DNA of 64,000 bases from Candidatus Edwardsbacteria bacterium (lineage in GTDB: Bacteria > Edwardsbacteria > AC1 > EtOH8): NCBI GenBank assembly GCA_031082425.1, contig JAVHLB010000007.1, forward strand, positions 115,500 through 179,499. Direction: 5' to 3'. The position numbers and the translations under genes are program-made. A model generated the notes under the pieces. The model did no database searches, had not been told where the DNA came from, and was given only the letters and a program-made list of their open reading frames with translations. This document shows positions 25,225-34,129 of this stretch, piece after piece (position 1 is the stretch's first letter; each line of letters starts with the position of its first letter).

Positions 25225-27765
25225 CTATTCCTGCTTGATCTCCTCTATGATATAGGTCTCCACGATGTCGCCCACCTTGATGTCGTTGAACTGGTCCAGC
25301 CCCAGGCCGCACTCGAAGCCGGTCTGCACCTCGCGGACATCGTCCTTGAAGCGCTTGAGCGAGGCGAACTTCCCGTTGTACACCTCCACGTTGTCCCTGA
25401 CCAGGCGGACCTTGTGGGAGCGGGCGATGGTCCCGGACAGTACCTGGCAACCGGCGATGGTGCCCACCCCGGATATCTTGTAGGTCTCGCGCACCTCCAC
25501 CCGGCCCTGCACCACCTCCTTGAACACCGGGGCCAGCATCCCCTTCTGGGCCTTCTGCAGGTCCTCCAGGGCGTCGTAGATGATGTTGTACATGCGGATC
25601 TCCACCCCCTCGTTCTCGGCCAGCTCCCGGGCCCGCTCCTCGGGCCGAACGTGGAAGCCGATAATGATGGCGTTGGAGGCCTGGGCCAGCCGGACGTCGG
25701 ACTCGTTGATGGCGCCCACCCCCTTGTGGATGACCACCAGCTTGACCTTGTCGTTGGACATTTTGAACACCGAATCGCCGATGGCCTCGATGGAGCCGGC
25801 CATGTCGCCCTTGATCACCAGCTTCAGCTCCTGGATCTCGCCCTCCTGGATCTGGTCGTAGATGCCCTCCAGGGTGATCTTCTTGGCGGGACGGAACTCA
25901 TGTTCCCTTTTGAGCTGCTGGCGGCGGTTGGCCATCTCCCTGGCCTCCGATTCAACCTGGTAGACCTGGAATGAGTCGCCGGCCATGGGAGCCCCCTCGA
26001 AACCCTGCACCAGCACCGCACTGGACGGTCCGGCCTTAAGGATCTGTTTGCCGTGCTCGTCATACATGGCCCTTACCCGGCCGCTGTACAAGCCGGCTAC
26101 AAAGGACTGGCCCTTCTCCAGGGTGCCCTGCTGAACCAGGACCGTGGCCAGGATCCCCTTGCCCTTGTCCAGCCGGGACTCTATCACCGTGCCCTTGGCC
26201 GGACAGTCGGGGTTGGCCTGCAGTTCCAGCAGGTCGGCCTGCAGCAGCACCATCTCCAGAAGTTTATCCACGTTGAGCCCGGTCTTGGCGGAAACCTCCA
26301 CGGCGATGGTCTTGCCCCCCCAGTCCTCCACCAATAAACCGACCTTGGAGAGATCCTGCTTGACCCGGTTGGAGTCTGCCCCGGGCAGGTCTATTTTGTT
26401 GATGGCCACTATGATCGGCACCTTGGCGGCCTGGGCATGGTCTATGGCCTCCCTGGTCTGGGGCATCAGCCCCTCGGTGGCGGCCACCACCAAAATTACG
26501 ATATCGGTTACCTGGGCTCCCCTGGCCCGCATGGCGGTAAAGGCCTCGTGGCCCGGGGTGTCCAGAAAAGTTATCGAGCCGTTGCTTATTTTGACCTCAT
26601 AAGCCCCGATATGCTGGGTGATGCTGCCGTGCTCCCCTCCGGCCACATCGGTCTTGCGGATGGTGTCCAGCAGTGTGGTCTTGCCGTGATCCACGTGGCC
26701 CATCACCGTCACCACCGGAGGCCGCGGCTTCAGGTTTTCCGGGGAAAGCCTTTCCTCCTCCTTCACCTCCGGTTCGTTGAATTCATCCTGCTCCTCCAGC
26801 GCATAGCCGAATTCATCGGCGATGGTGGCCAGGGTATCCAGGTCCAGACGCTGGTTGATGGTGACCATCAGACCCAGGCCCAAAGCCTTGGCGATCACCT
26901 CTCCCGGCTTGGCCCCTATGGCCTGGGCCAGGTCGGCCACGGAAGAATACTCCGGCATTTTAACCACCTTTTCGTCAACCGCCTCTGCCGACGCATCCCC
27001 CCGGTCCTTGTCTTTATAGGACCTGCGGGCTTTGCCCCTTTCGATGGCGGCCATGGTCTGCCTGACCGTTGCGGCAATGGCCACATGGTCAACCGGCGCC
27101 TTTTTATCCTTCTGTTTTTTCCGCTTGCGTTTTCTTTTGCGCTTTCCCTTCCCCAGGGCGTCATCTTCCTCCGGCGGCTTGGGATAGGGGGTGGTCATCT
27201 CCTTGGGATAGTCTATGGGGGTGGGAACGATCTTGGTGATCACCGGCTTGTGCACCACCGGCCTGGGCGGCACCGGCCTTCTTATCACCGGCTTGGCGCC
27301 CGAAACCGCCGCCACCCTTGATACGATAACCGGGGGCGCTTCCTCCACCGCTACCTTGGCCTCGGCTTTGACCGTGGCTTCTTTCTTTTCCTGGATCTTC
27401 TTCTTCTGCTGCTGTTCCTGCTTGACCGCTTGCTTCTCCTCCTCGAACTTCAGCTTGACGGACTCCAGCATATCATTGGTGACCAGGCTCATCCGGCTCT
27501 TGATGTTGAAATTAAGCTCATTGAGCATGGACAGCAGGGCATCAGCCGATATCTTCAGATCCTTGGCCGCCTCAAAAACCTTCACCTCCTTGGCCGGTTT
27601 GGCGGCCTCGGCTTTCTTTTTGGCAACGGGCTTCTTCTGGGCCACTTCCGCCTTCTTGGCCGCCTCTGTCTTTTTGACCACTTCTGTCTTCTTGACCGCT
27701 TCTGTCACCCCGGCTGCCTTGGCTGTCTTCTTGGCGGGCTTGGTGGTTTTCTTAGTCTCTGCCAT
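25225..27765 (-). CDS. infB: Translation initiation factor IF-2
   Basis: 846 residues. Long lysine/alanine-rich, low-complexity N-terminus (about 1-55), an IF2_N helical domain near 60-110, a charged linker including a Lys/Arg run near 205-225 and a second IF2_N-like segment near 265-330. The G domain starts near 345: G1 GHVDHGKTT, G3 DTPGHEAF, G4 NKID, G5 SAKTG; domains II, III and IV follow to the end. It brings fMet-tRNA to the 30S ribosome. Follows nusA by eight bases in the rimP-nusA-infB order, and is closed by a repeat and a terminator. Confidence 0.98.
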   Translation of the reverse strand: MAETKKTTKPAKKTAKAAGVTEAVKKTEVVKKTEAAKKAEVAQKKPVAKKKAEAAKPAKEVKVFEAAKDLKISADALLSMLNELNFNIKSRMSLVTNDMLESVKLKFEEEKQAVKQEQQQKKKIQEKKEATVKAEAKVAVEEAPPVIVSRVAAVSGAKPVIRRPVPPRPVVHKPVITKIVPTPIDYPKEMTTPYPKPPEEDDALGKGKRKRKRKRKKQKDKKAPVDHVAIAATVRQTMAAIERGKARRSYKDKDRGDASAEAVDEKVVKMPEYSSVADLAQAIGAKPGEVIAKALGLGLMVTINQRLDLDTLATIADEFGYALEEQDEFNEPEVKEEERLSPENLKPRPPVVTVMGHVDHGKTTLLDTIRKTDVAGGEHGSITQHIGAYEVKISNGSITFLDTPGHEAFTAMRARGAQVTDIVILVVAATEGLMPQTREAIDHAQAAKVPIIVAINKIDLPGADSNRVKQDLSKVGLLVEDWGGKTIAVEVSAKTGLNVDKLLEMVLLQADLLELQANPDCPAKGTVIESRLDKGKGILATVLVQQGTLEKGQSFVAGLYSGRVRAMYDEHGKQILKAGPSSAVLVQGFEGAPMAGDSFQVYQVESEAREMANRRQQLKREHEFRPAKKITLEGIYDQIQEGEIQELKLVIKGDMAGSIEAIGDSVFKMSNDKVKLVVIHKGVGAINESDVRLAQASNAIIIGFHVRPEERARELAENEGVEIRMYNIIYDALEDLQKAQKGMLAPVFKEVVQGRVEVRETYKISGVGTIAGCQVLSGTIARSHKVRLVRDNVEVYNGKFASLKRFKDDVREVQTGFECGLGLDQFNDIKVGDIVETYIIEEIKQE

Positions 27766-27773
27766 AATATCTC

Positions 27774-29246
27774 CTATTCCTGCCGTTCCGATGGTTCTCC
27801 GGCCTGGTGCTGCTCATCGTCATTGTCAGATCCTTTTGCTCCGTCGCTGCTGGATCCTTCGGTCGGATTCTCCTCGGCTTTGGCCGGGGTTCCCTCGGCG
27901 CCGGGCTCTGCCGGGGTCGATTCTTCCCCGCCGGCAGGCTGGTCGGGAGCCGGCCTATCGGCCGGCTTGGCCGGGGAGTTCTTCTCGTCAAAATGCATCA
28001 ACTGGGCATCCTTGGCCTCCTTGGCGGCGGACAGCACCTTCTCGGCCGTCTTGGCGCCTATGCCATCGATGCTGGTCAGGCCCTCCTCGCCCGATCCTAT
28101 CACCTTTTCCACCGTATCCAGCCCGGCATTCTTGAGCTTGGCCTTGATCTTGTCGGAGATGATCAGTTCCTCCATCGGTATCTGCACCTGGGCCAGGGCC
28201 TCGAACCTCTCCTGGTACTGGCTGTCGGTCATCACGTCTATCCGCCAGCCGGTAAGCTTGGCCGCCAGGCGGACATTCTGCCCCCTCTTGCCGATGGCCA
28301 GCGAATACTGGTCGTCGGGGCAGATCACTATCACCCGCCTCTCCTCGGGCTCGGGGAAGGCCTCCAGCCCCTTGGCCGGAGAAAGAGCCCGGGCCACGAA
28401 CAGCGCCGGGTCCGAAGACCAGGACACGATATCTATCTTCTCGCCCGACAGCTCCCGGACCACCGTCTGGACCCTGGCGCCCTTGAGCCCCACGAAAGCC
28501 CCCACCGCGTCCACCTTGGCTTCATTGGAGTGCACCGCAACCTTGGCCCGATCGCCCGCCTCGCGGGCAACGGCCTTTATCTCCACCAGGCCCTCTTTGG
28601 TCTCCGGCACCTCCTGCATGAACAGGCGCTTGACAAAATCGGGATGGCTGCGCGACAATATCACCTGCGGCCCTTTGATGGTCTTGGCCACATCCAGCAC
28701 CACCGCCCTGACGGTGCGCCCCTGCTGGTATCTCTCGGAACGGATCTGCTCGGAATACGGCAGGACGGCCTCGGTGCGGTCCAGGCTGACCAGGATATCG
28801 TCCCGGCTTATCTGCTGTACCGTTCCGGTGACGATGTCCCCCACCTTGCCGGAGAAATCCTTGAACACCTGTTCCCTCTCGGCCTCCCGCACCTTCTGGA
28901 ACAGTATCTGCTTGGTGGCCTGGATGGCCATCCGCCCGAAATCTTCGAACGGCAGGATCACCTCCACCTCATCGCCCGGCTGGGGGTCGTCGATATATTC
29001 CGCGGCATCGGCGGCGGAGATCTCCAGGGCCGGATTGAGGACCTCCTCGGCCACCACCTTCTTGGCAAAGATGCCGATCTCTCCGGTGTCGTCCTCCAGC
29101 TCCACGAAGATGTTCTCCGCTGTGCCGAAGCGCTTTTTGCAGGCCTGCAGCAGGCCCATCTTGAGGGTTTCGATGACAAATTCCTTGCTCAGGTTCTTGC
29201 GCCTGGCGATCTCGCTCAGGGCTTCAATTACGTCTAGGTTGGACAC
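27774..29246 (-). CDS. nusA: Transcription elongation/termination factor NusA
   Basis: 490 residues. N-terminal polymerase-binding domain (about 1-130), S1 domain near 135-200 (DFSGKVGDIVTGTVQQIS), KH domains to about 350 (GDRAKVAVHSNEAKVDAVGAFVG; ICPDDQYSLAIGKRGQNVRLA), then a helix-hairpin-helix region near 375-415 (IDGIGAKTAEKVLSAAKEA). The last 70 residues are a low-complexity Pro/Glu/Ala/Asp-rich tail, not the AR repeats of enterobacteria. Second gene of rimP-nusA-infB; starts about 73 bases after rimP with a repeat in the gap. Confidence 0.97.
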   Translation of the reverse strand: MSNLDVIEALSEIARRKNLSKEFVIETLKMGLLQACKKRFGTAENIFVELEDDTGEIGIFAKKVVAEEVLNPALEISAADAAEYIDDPQPGDEVEVILPFEDFGRMAIQATKQILFQKVREAEREQVFKDFSGKVGDIVTGTVQQISRDDILVSLDRTEAVLPYSEQIRSERYQQGRTVRAVVLDVAKTIKGPQVILSRSHPDFVKRLFMQEVPETKEGLVEIKAVAREAGDRAKVAVHSNEAKVDAVGAFVGLKGARVQTVVRELSGEKIDIVSWSSDPALFVARALSPAKGLEAFPEPEERRVIVICPDDQYSLAIGKRGQNVRLAAKLTGWRIDVMTDSQYQERFEALAQVQIPMEELIISDKIKAKLKNAGLDTVEKVIGSGEEGLTSIDGIGAKTAEKVLSAAKEAKDAQLMHFDEKNSPAKPADRPAPDQPAGGEESTPAEPGAEGTPAKAEENPTEGSSSDGAKGSDNDDEQHQAGEPSERQE

Positions 29247-29288
29247 GCTTTACTCCTTGTATGTGTGTGATCCTGGTGTTATTTCTCT

Positions 29289-29325
29289 TACCCCTTTCCC
29301 GCATCGGCAAGGGTTTGGGTCAGGT
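29289..29325. repeat. Dispersed repeat overlapping the 3' end of rimP
   Basis: TACCCCTTTCCCGCATCGGC and GGGTTTGGGTCAGGTC match the layout of 20780-20812. The GGGTCAGGTC end supplies the rimP stop codon (TGA on the minus strand, 29320-29322). Confidence 0.55.
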
Positions 29326-29802
29326 CTTTTTCAATTCCACTTCCAGCCGGGCTTTTCTTATCTGGGCCAGCGGCAGCCAGACCGATTCCTGATCCTTCAG
29401 GACGATCTTGACCATTCCGTTCTGGACATCGCCGATGTGCCCGATGAAGGTGTTCTGGCCGTTCAGGGGCTGGCTGATGACGACCTTGGCCGGCCGGCCG
29501 GCATGGCGAATGAAATCCTCCGCCCTCTTCAGCGGCCGGTCCAGACCGGGGGAGGATACCTCCAGATTATAGGGATGCATGATGGGATCGCTGGCATCCA
29601 GCTCGGCCGAGATCCGGCGCGACAGTCCGCTGCAATCCTCCATGGAGACCCCCTGGCCGGGGCGGTCTATGAACACTCTTAGAAAATCCCCGCCGGCCTT
29701 GTATTCCACGTCCACCAGCTCCAGCCCCATCTCGTCGGCCAGGGGCCGGGCCAGCTCCTTTATTTTGGCGATGATCTCTTCGGCTGATATTTTATCATTC
29801 AC
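29320..29802 (-). CDS. rimP: Ribosome maturation factor RimP
   Basis: 160 residues from a GTG start at 29802, chosen because AGGCAGG lies six to seven bases upstream and because the upstream codons (to 29958) read through a repeat and make no family sense. RimP motifs: ELARPLADEMGLELVDVEY near 15-33, LRVFIDRPGQGVSMEDC, ISAELDASDPI, YNLEVSSPGLDRPL and a C-terminal SH3-like domain with VKIVLKDQ. It binds the 30S subunit during maturation. First gene of the rimP-nusA-infB operon. Confidence 0.94.
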   Translation of the reverse strand: MNDKISAEEIIAKIKELARPLADEMGLELVDVEYKAGGDFLRVFIDRPGQGVSMEDCSGLSRRISAELDASDPIMHPYNLEVSSPGLDRPLKRAEDFIRHAGRPAKVVISQPLNGQNTFIGHIGDVQNGMVKIVLKDQESVWLPLAQIRKARLEVELKKT

Positions 29803-29823
29803 TGATAACCTGCCTTTAACCTT

Positions 29824-29892
29824 TCCCACAAAGACACTGAGAGACCAAGAAAAACTGATTAGAAATATTAGACCCCGGTGTCTCTGCGGTTG
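29824..29892. repeat. CCACAAAG-type dispersed repeat upstream of rimP
   Basis: Contains CCCACAAAGACACTGAGAGA and GGTGTCTCTGCGGTT. Similar CCACAAAG blocks occur at 42635 and, inverted, at about 11390. Confidence 0.45.
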
Positions 29893-29918
29893 ATATTCCG
29901 GTTGGTTTTTCGGATAGC

Positions 29919-29947
29919 AAAAGAGAGCGGGCTTTGTACCCGCTCTC
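29919..29947 (-). terminator. Terminator after the pyrimidine-dimer glycosylase gene
   Basis: Stem GAGAGCGGG (29923-29931) and CCCGCTCTC (29939-29947), loop of seven, followed on the minus strand by TTTTG (29919-29922). Confidence 0.75.
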
Positions 29948-29976
29948 CTAAAAATCAAGTCTGGAGATATTATAGC

Positions 29977-30432
29977 CTAAAAGGAGATATAATGCAAGGA
30001 TTTTTTTGCCCTCTCCCAGCCCTCCACCGGGCCTTTGATAACTTTGAAAAGGATATGGGTCTGGATATTTTTATCGCTGCGTAATGAAATATACCGCCGG
30101 ACATCCCGCTTCTTTAGTTTCTTCAACAGGTGGCGGAGTTCGTATTCAACCTGGCCCGAAGCGACCTTTATTTTTGGCGCTTTCCTTTTCGAGGATATTT
30201 TTCTGCCGTCGAAGCGGTATCCCCTGGCCGCCGATTCTTCATGAACCTCGAACAGATAAGCACCGATGGCCGCCAACGGGTCTTTTTGTTCCCGGAACCT
30301 CTGCAGCTGGGGATGGTTATTGTAGCCCCTGGTCCCTCCCTGGAGGACCTTCTGGGCCAGCAGCCCCTCGCGCCATACGGCTAAAAGACCTTGGCGGTCC
30401 AGGTATTTGGGATGTAATGACCAGAGGCGCAT
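29977..30432 (-). CDS. Pyrimidine-dimer DNA glycosylase (T4 endonuclease V family)
   Basis: 151 residues, close to the 138 of T4 DenV. Starts MRLWSLHPKYLDRQGLLAVW with REGLLAQKVLQGGTRGY and NNHPQLQRFR, matching the Pyr_excise family. In DenV the processed N-terminal Thr is the catalytic amine; here the residue after Met is Arg, as in many bacterial relatives of this family, so the catalytic detail is uncertain. Residues about 95-151 are basic and probably bind DNA. Sits four bases behind the CrtI-like gene and ends at a terminator. Removal of UV photoproducts is the expected role. Confidence 0.82.
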   Translation of the reverse strand: MRLWSLHPKYLDRQGLLAVWREGLLAQKVLQGGTRGYNNHPQLQRFREQKDPLAAIGAYLFEVHEESAARGYRFDGRKISSKRKAPKIKVASGQVEYELRHLLKKLKKRDVRRYISLRSDKNIQTHILFKVIKGPVEGWERAKKSLHYISF

Positions 30433-30436
30433 GGGG

Positions 30437-31918
30437 CTATTTCGACGTGTTTATCAGCTCGGCCGCGATCCGTCCCGACTGGTAGATGGTGGGCAGACCA
30501 GAGCCGGGATGGGTTCCTCCGCCCACCAGGTAGCAGTTATCAAATTCCTCGAATTTATTATGGGGGCGGAAGGACAGCATCTGGCTGATCTTATGGCTCA
30601 GGTTGAAGGTGGCCCCGTTGTATATCCCGTACTCCTGCTGCCAATCGGCCGGGGTGATGATCTTCTCGACCTCGATATGCTGATCCAGATCCTTAAGCTC
30701 GGTCTTTTTCATGATGATACCGATCACCCGGTCCCTGAAGGCCCTGCGTTCCTTCTGCCAGTCAATGCCAGAGGTCTGGTTGGTCACCGGCACCAGCACG
30801 TAAAGGGCGGATTTGCCCTTGGGAGCCAGGGTGGGATCGGTGATGCTGGCATTCTGGATATAGACCGAGGGATCGCTGGACAGAGCCTGGCGGTGGACGA
30901 TGTCCTCCACGTTGTCCCGGTAATCCTCGGCGAAGATCACGTTATGGTGCGGAATGTCATACAGCTTGTCCAGTCCCAGGTAGAGCATGAAGGTGGAACA
31001 GGAATATTCCATTTTTCTGAGCTTTTGGTCGGTGTACTTTCTGCGGTCCTGAGGTGCTATAAGATGGCTCATGGCCCAGGCGAAATCCGGGTTGATGATC
31101 ACCGCATCGCCCCGCACCTCCTGTCCGTTCTCCAGAAGTATTCCCACGGCCACCCGGTTCTCTATAATGACCCGCCTGACCGGAGTGCTCAGGTGGATCT
31201 TTCCCCCGTCTTCGATAACGGCCTTGGCCATGGCCTGGGATATCCTGTTCAGCCCTCCGATGGGATGGTAGATGCCGAAGCGGTGCTCGATGATGGAAAG
31301 TATGGTGAAGGTGGCCGGGCACTGCCAGGGCGACATGCCCAGGTACTTGGCCTGGAAGGTCATGGCTATCCGCAGGTGCTCGTGTTTGAAATAGCTGGCC
31401 AGCCGGTCATAGACCGAAGCAAAGGGGTCCAGCCGGGGGATGGCCTTGATGAAGCGGGGCTTGAGATAGGAGAGGAAACTGCCGTAAGGCACCTTTAGGC
31501 AGGGATAGACCCGGTCGAATTTTTTGCCCTCCTCCTTTTTGAATCTCAGATAATTTTGGCCGTCGCCGGGGAACCTTTTTTCGATCTCCCCGGCCATCTT
31601 ATCCTCGTCCCCGGATGGGAAAAAATCATCCTTGCCGTCGAAGCGCAGGCGGTACAACGGCTCCAATTTCTTCAGTTCCAGACAATCCTCCATCTTTCGA
31701 CCGGTCTCCTTGAAGATCTCCTCCAGCACCTCCAGCAGCATCAGAAAGGTCGGCCCGGTGTCAAAAGTGAATTCGCCCAGCTTGATGGGGGCGTTGCGCC
31801 CGCCCACCTCCTCCTTCTTTTCGTACATCTCCACCTGGTGTCCCCGGTGGGCCAGCAGCATCCCGGCGGTCAGTCCGCCCGGCCCGGCCCCGATGATGAT
31901 GATCTTTTTCTTCGGCAT
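30437..31918 (-). CDS. CrtI-type phytoene desaturase-like FAD oxidoreductase
   Basis: 493 residues. N-terminal FAD dinucleotide-binding motif IIIIGAGPGGLTAGMLLAHRG followed by EVGGRNAPIKLG; LGEFTFDTGPTFLMLL; GGLNRISQAMAK; C-terminal VGGGTHPGSGLPTIYQSGR, all typical of carotenoid desaturases/isomerases of the CrtI group. The step (desaturation, isomerisation or oxidation) cannot be told. No phytoene synthase gene is in the window. The pyrimidine-dimer glycosylase gene follows after four bases, suggesting co-transcription and a link to light or UV protection (inference). Confidence 0.85.
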   Translation of the reverse strand: MPKKKIIIIGAGPGGLTAGMLLAHRGHQVEMYEKKEEVGGRNAPIKLGEFTFDTGPTFLMLLEVLEEIFKETGRKMEDCLELKKLEPLYRLRFDGKDDFFPSGDEDKMAGEIEKRFPGDGQNYLRFKKEEGKKFDRVYPCLKVPYGSFLSYLKPRFIKAIPRLDPFASVYDRLASYFKHEHLRIAMTFQAKYLGMSPWQCPATFTILSIIEHRFGIYHPIGGLNRISQAMAKAVIEDGGKIHLSTPVRRVIIENRVAVGILLENGQEVRGDAVIINPDFAWAMSHLIAPQDRRKYTDQKLRKMEYSCSTFMLYLGLDKLYDIPHHNVIFAEDYRDNVEDIVHRQALSSDPSVYIQNASITDPTLAPKGKSALYVLVPVTNQTSGIDWQKERRAFRDRVIGIIMKKTELKDLDQHIEVEKIITPADWQQEYGIYNGATFNLSHKISQMLSFRPHNKFEEFDNCYLVGGGTHPGSGLPTIYQSGRIAAELINTSK

Positions 31919-31992
31919 TTGACTCCGTTCATTGCAATTTATTATCCGGCATTCTTATGATACATGCTTTTTAAGTCAGGCAATCCTGTCGT

Positions 31993-33198
31993 TCAGACCA
32001 TCTTTCTGAATTCCTCGATGAATTCCCTCATATCTCTCATCAGAATCGCATCGGGCTTGCATTTAAGCACCATTCCATCCAGATACATCAGGCTCTTGAT
32101 TATGGGATACATCCCCGGCTCGAACACCATCCCGGAATTGACCCCCAGCTTGATGGTCTCCATCATTTTGCGGGTCAGGCTGACCTGGCCCACCGTGCTG
32201 TCGGTAAAATCGGAATAAAGCGTCAAAAACCTTTCCCGGTAGGCATGGTATGGCTTGCCAGTGATCTCCCTGTCGGCCATTTTATTCAGCCATTCAGCGC
32301 ACCGGCCATAATCGTAATAACTCAACGCTTCGAAAAAGCCGAAAAGCCCCCGGCGGATCTTTTCCCCGGCCCGGCTGATGGCCCCGGTATCAATAAAATA
32401 AAGTTTTCCATCCTTCAGTATGATATTTCCGGGGTGAATGTCCCCGTGAAAGGTGCCAACCCCGAACATATAGAAGCCATGGATATGGAATAAATTCAAC
32501 AGTTGAGAATACTCCAGCTTCCCTTCGTCCAGCAATTCATCGAAAGTCTTGCCCTCGATGTATTCCGAAACCAGAACGTTGGTGCTGGACAACTCGTGCA
32601 TGATTTCGGGAAAGGCCAGTCTGGAGAGGTCAAAGCGCTCCCTGTTAGCCTTATAGATATCCCGCAGCACCTGCCCGTGGCGCACCTCGTTCTCCAGGTT
32701 CAGTTCGCTTAAGGTGTATTCTTCGATGTGGGACAGGATGCCCACCGGGTCGGCCACTCTGGCCAGTTTGGGATAGAAGAACACGGCCGCTCGCATCAAA
32801 GACCTTACGCTTTCCACATCGCGGACGAAACTCTGCTTGAAATCCCCTTTGATCAGCTTTACCGCCACGACCCGTCCATCCCTGAGCTCGGCCCGGTGGA
32901 CCTGGCCCACCGAGGCAGAGGCGATGGGGTGCTCGTCTATCAAACGGAAACTACCGCGCCATTTGATGTCGGTATGATTCAATAGCAGGCGGTGAAAATC
33001 CTCGGCTGGAATCCGGATGTTCTGGCGGTAAAGTGCCGCCAGGTGGCGGCATTTTGCTTCGTCCAGGAAATCTATCCGCAGGGCGAAGGTCTGGCCTATT
33101 TTCACCGCCAGCAGCCCCTTTTTCTGGATCTTTTCCAGGTCGGGCAGGCCGGGGCCGTAGATGTCCCGCATCAATTTTATGAACCCAAACCAGTTCAT
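31993..33198 (-). CDS. UbiB/ABC1/AarF-family atypical kinase
   Basis: 401 residues. Family signatures: KKGLLAVKIGQTFALR near 26-41 (KxGQ motif), ASASVGQVHRAELRDGRVVAVK near 98-119 (A-rich nucleotide loop and Lys), FHGDIHPGNI near 257 and FIDTGAISR, the equivalents of the catalytic loop and DFG. Lacks the usual C-terminal TM pair: the C-terminus is charged. Relatives support quinone or lipid transport. Lies 75 bases upstream of the CrtI-like gene on the same strand, so a shared isoprenoid/quinone theme is possible. Confidence 0.87.
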   Translation of the reverse strand: MNWFGFIKLMRDIYGPGLPDLEKIQKKGLLAVKIGQTFALRIDFLDEAKCRHLAALYRQNIRIPAEDFHRLLLNHTDIKWRGSFRLIDEHPIASASVGQVHRAELRDGRVVAVKLIKGDFKQSFVRDVESVRSLMRAAVFFYPKLARVADPVGILSHIEEYTLSELNLENEVRHGQVLRDIYKANRERFDLSRLAFPEIMHELSSTNVLVSEYIEGKTFDELLDEGKLEYSQLLNLFHIHGFYMFGVGTFHGDIHPGNIILKDGKLYFIDTGAISRAGEKIRRGLFGFFEALSYYDYGRCAEWLNKMADREITGKPYHAYRERFLTLYSDFTDSTVGQVSLTRKMMETIKLGVNSGMVFEPGMYPIIKSLMYLDGMVLKCKPDAILMRDMREFIEEFRKMV

Positions 33199-33225
33199 GA
33201 ATTAGAACATTCCTGTCCTAGCAGT

Positions 33226-33272
33226 ATGGATTGCTTCATTAGAAATTCTCCAGGAGGCTCCCCGCAATGACC
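33226..33272. repeat. GGATTGCTTCATT...CGCAATGACC dispersed repeat
   Basis: TGGATTGCTTCATT (33227-33240) and CGCAATGACC (33263-33272) are identical to 11307-11320 and 11342-11351. Confidence 0.6.
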
Positions 33273-33281
33273 CAGGGGAAT

Positions 33282-33320
33282 GCCTCTCCCCCAAAGGGTG
33301 AGAGGTTGGAGAGGGATCGG
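33282..33320. repeat. Dispersed hairpin repeat
   Basis: GCCTCTCCCCCAAAGGGTGAG then GGTTGGAGAGGGATCGG, ending four bases before the radC stop. Confidence 0.5.
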
Positions 33321-33323
33321 CCC

Positions 33324-34004
33324 CTATATCAAATTATTCTCGGCAAAGCTGTAATGCCCCAGCCTTCCCACTATGATATGATCCAGCAGCCGGATATCCA
33401 TGGCCTTGGCCACGCTGACGATGGAATCGGTCAGGGCCTTGTCCTCCGGCGACGGCTGGCAATGCCCGCTGGGGTGGTTGTGCATCAGGATCAGTCCGGC
33501 GGCATGGCAGTCCAAAGCTTCCTTGATGACCCGCCGGGGATAGACCGCGGCCTTGTCCACCGTTCCCTGGCTGATAATGCTGTCCTTGATGAACTCGTTC
33601 TTGGCGTTGAGATAGAGGCATAAAAAGGCCTCGTGGGGCAGACCGGCCAGCTTGGCCCTGGCAAAATTAAGCACCGCCTGGGGAGATGAGAGCACGTCCC
33701 TTGATGACATCTCGTTGGTCATATAATACTCGGTCAGCGCCTTGCTTAGCTTGATAAGTATGCCCGGGCCTTGCTTGATCCCCTTGAAATTTCCCAGCTC
33801 CACAAGCGAAGCGTCCAGCACCTTGGCCAGGCTGCCGAAATGCTTGATCAACTCCTTGGCCAGGGGTTTCAGATCGCGCCGGGGCAGGGCATAGGTCAGC
33901 AGCAACTCCAGCAGTTCATAATCGTGCAATCCCTCTCCGCCTGTTTTGCGGAATTTTTCCTTCAGCCTCTGACGGTGGCCGGCAGTTAGTTCCCTGTTAT
34001 CCAT
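33324..34004 (-). CDS. radC: RadC/YicR-family JAMM-domain protein
   Basis: 226 residues. N-terminal helix-hairpin-helix region (ELLLTYALPRRDLKPLAKEL near 30-49; LGNFKGIKQGPGILIKL) and a C-terminal MPN/JAMM domain with the zinc motif HNHPSGHCQPSPEDKALTD and upstream Glu in HEAFLCLYLN. Despite the historical name, a role in DNA repair is not supported for this family; the metal motif is intact. Starts on the minus strand and is divergent from the response regulator at 34130. Confidence 0.92.
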   Translation of the reverse strand: MDNRELTAGHRQRLKEKFRKTGGEGLHDYELLELLLTYALPRRDLKPLAKELIKHFGSLAKVLDASLVELGNFKGIKQGPGILIKLSKALTEYYMTNEMSSRDVLSSPQAVLNFARAKLAGLPHEAFLCLYLNAKNEFIKDSIISQGTVDKAAVYPRRVIKEALDCHAAGLILMHNHPSGHCQPSPEDKALTDSIVSVAKAMDIRLLDHIIVGRLGHYSFAENNLI

Positions 34005-34129
34005 TTGACACCTGCTAAATTTTCATGACCAGATCGCTGATGGGAAAACCCTCCGATGATGCAAATCGGCTTGCATATTTGCCGGGTTTGTTATACAATG
34101 TTTCCGAACCATCTTTTCCGAGGAGGTCT

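Noticed and set aside
27430..29682. Plus-strand frame of 750 codons across infB, nusA and rimP
   Set aside because: Spans three certain minus-strand genes; Ser/Thr-rich antisense product without motifs.
33227..33240. Duplicated TGGATTGCTTCATT at 11307 and 33227 as attachment sites of an element
   Set aside because: The DNA between holds only ordinary genes in conserved order and no integrase; both copies are parts of a dispersed repeat.
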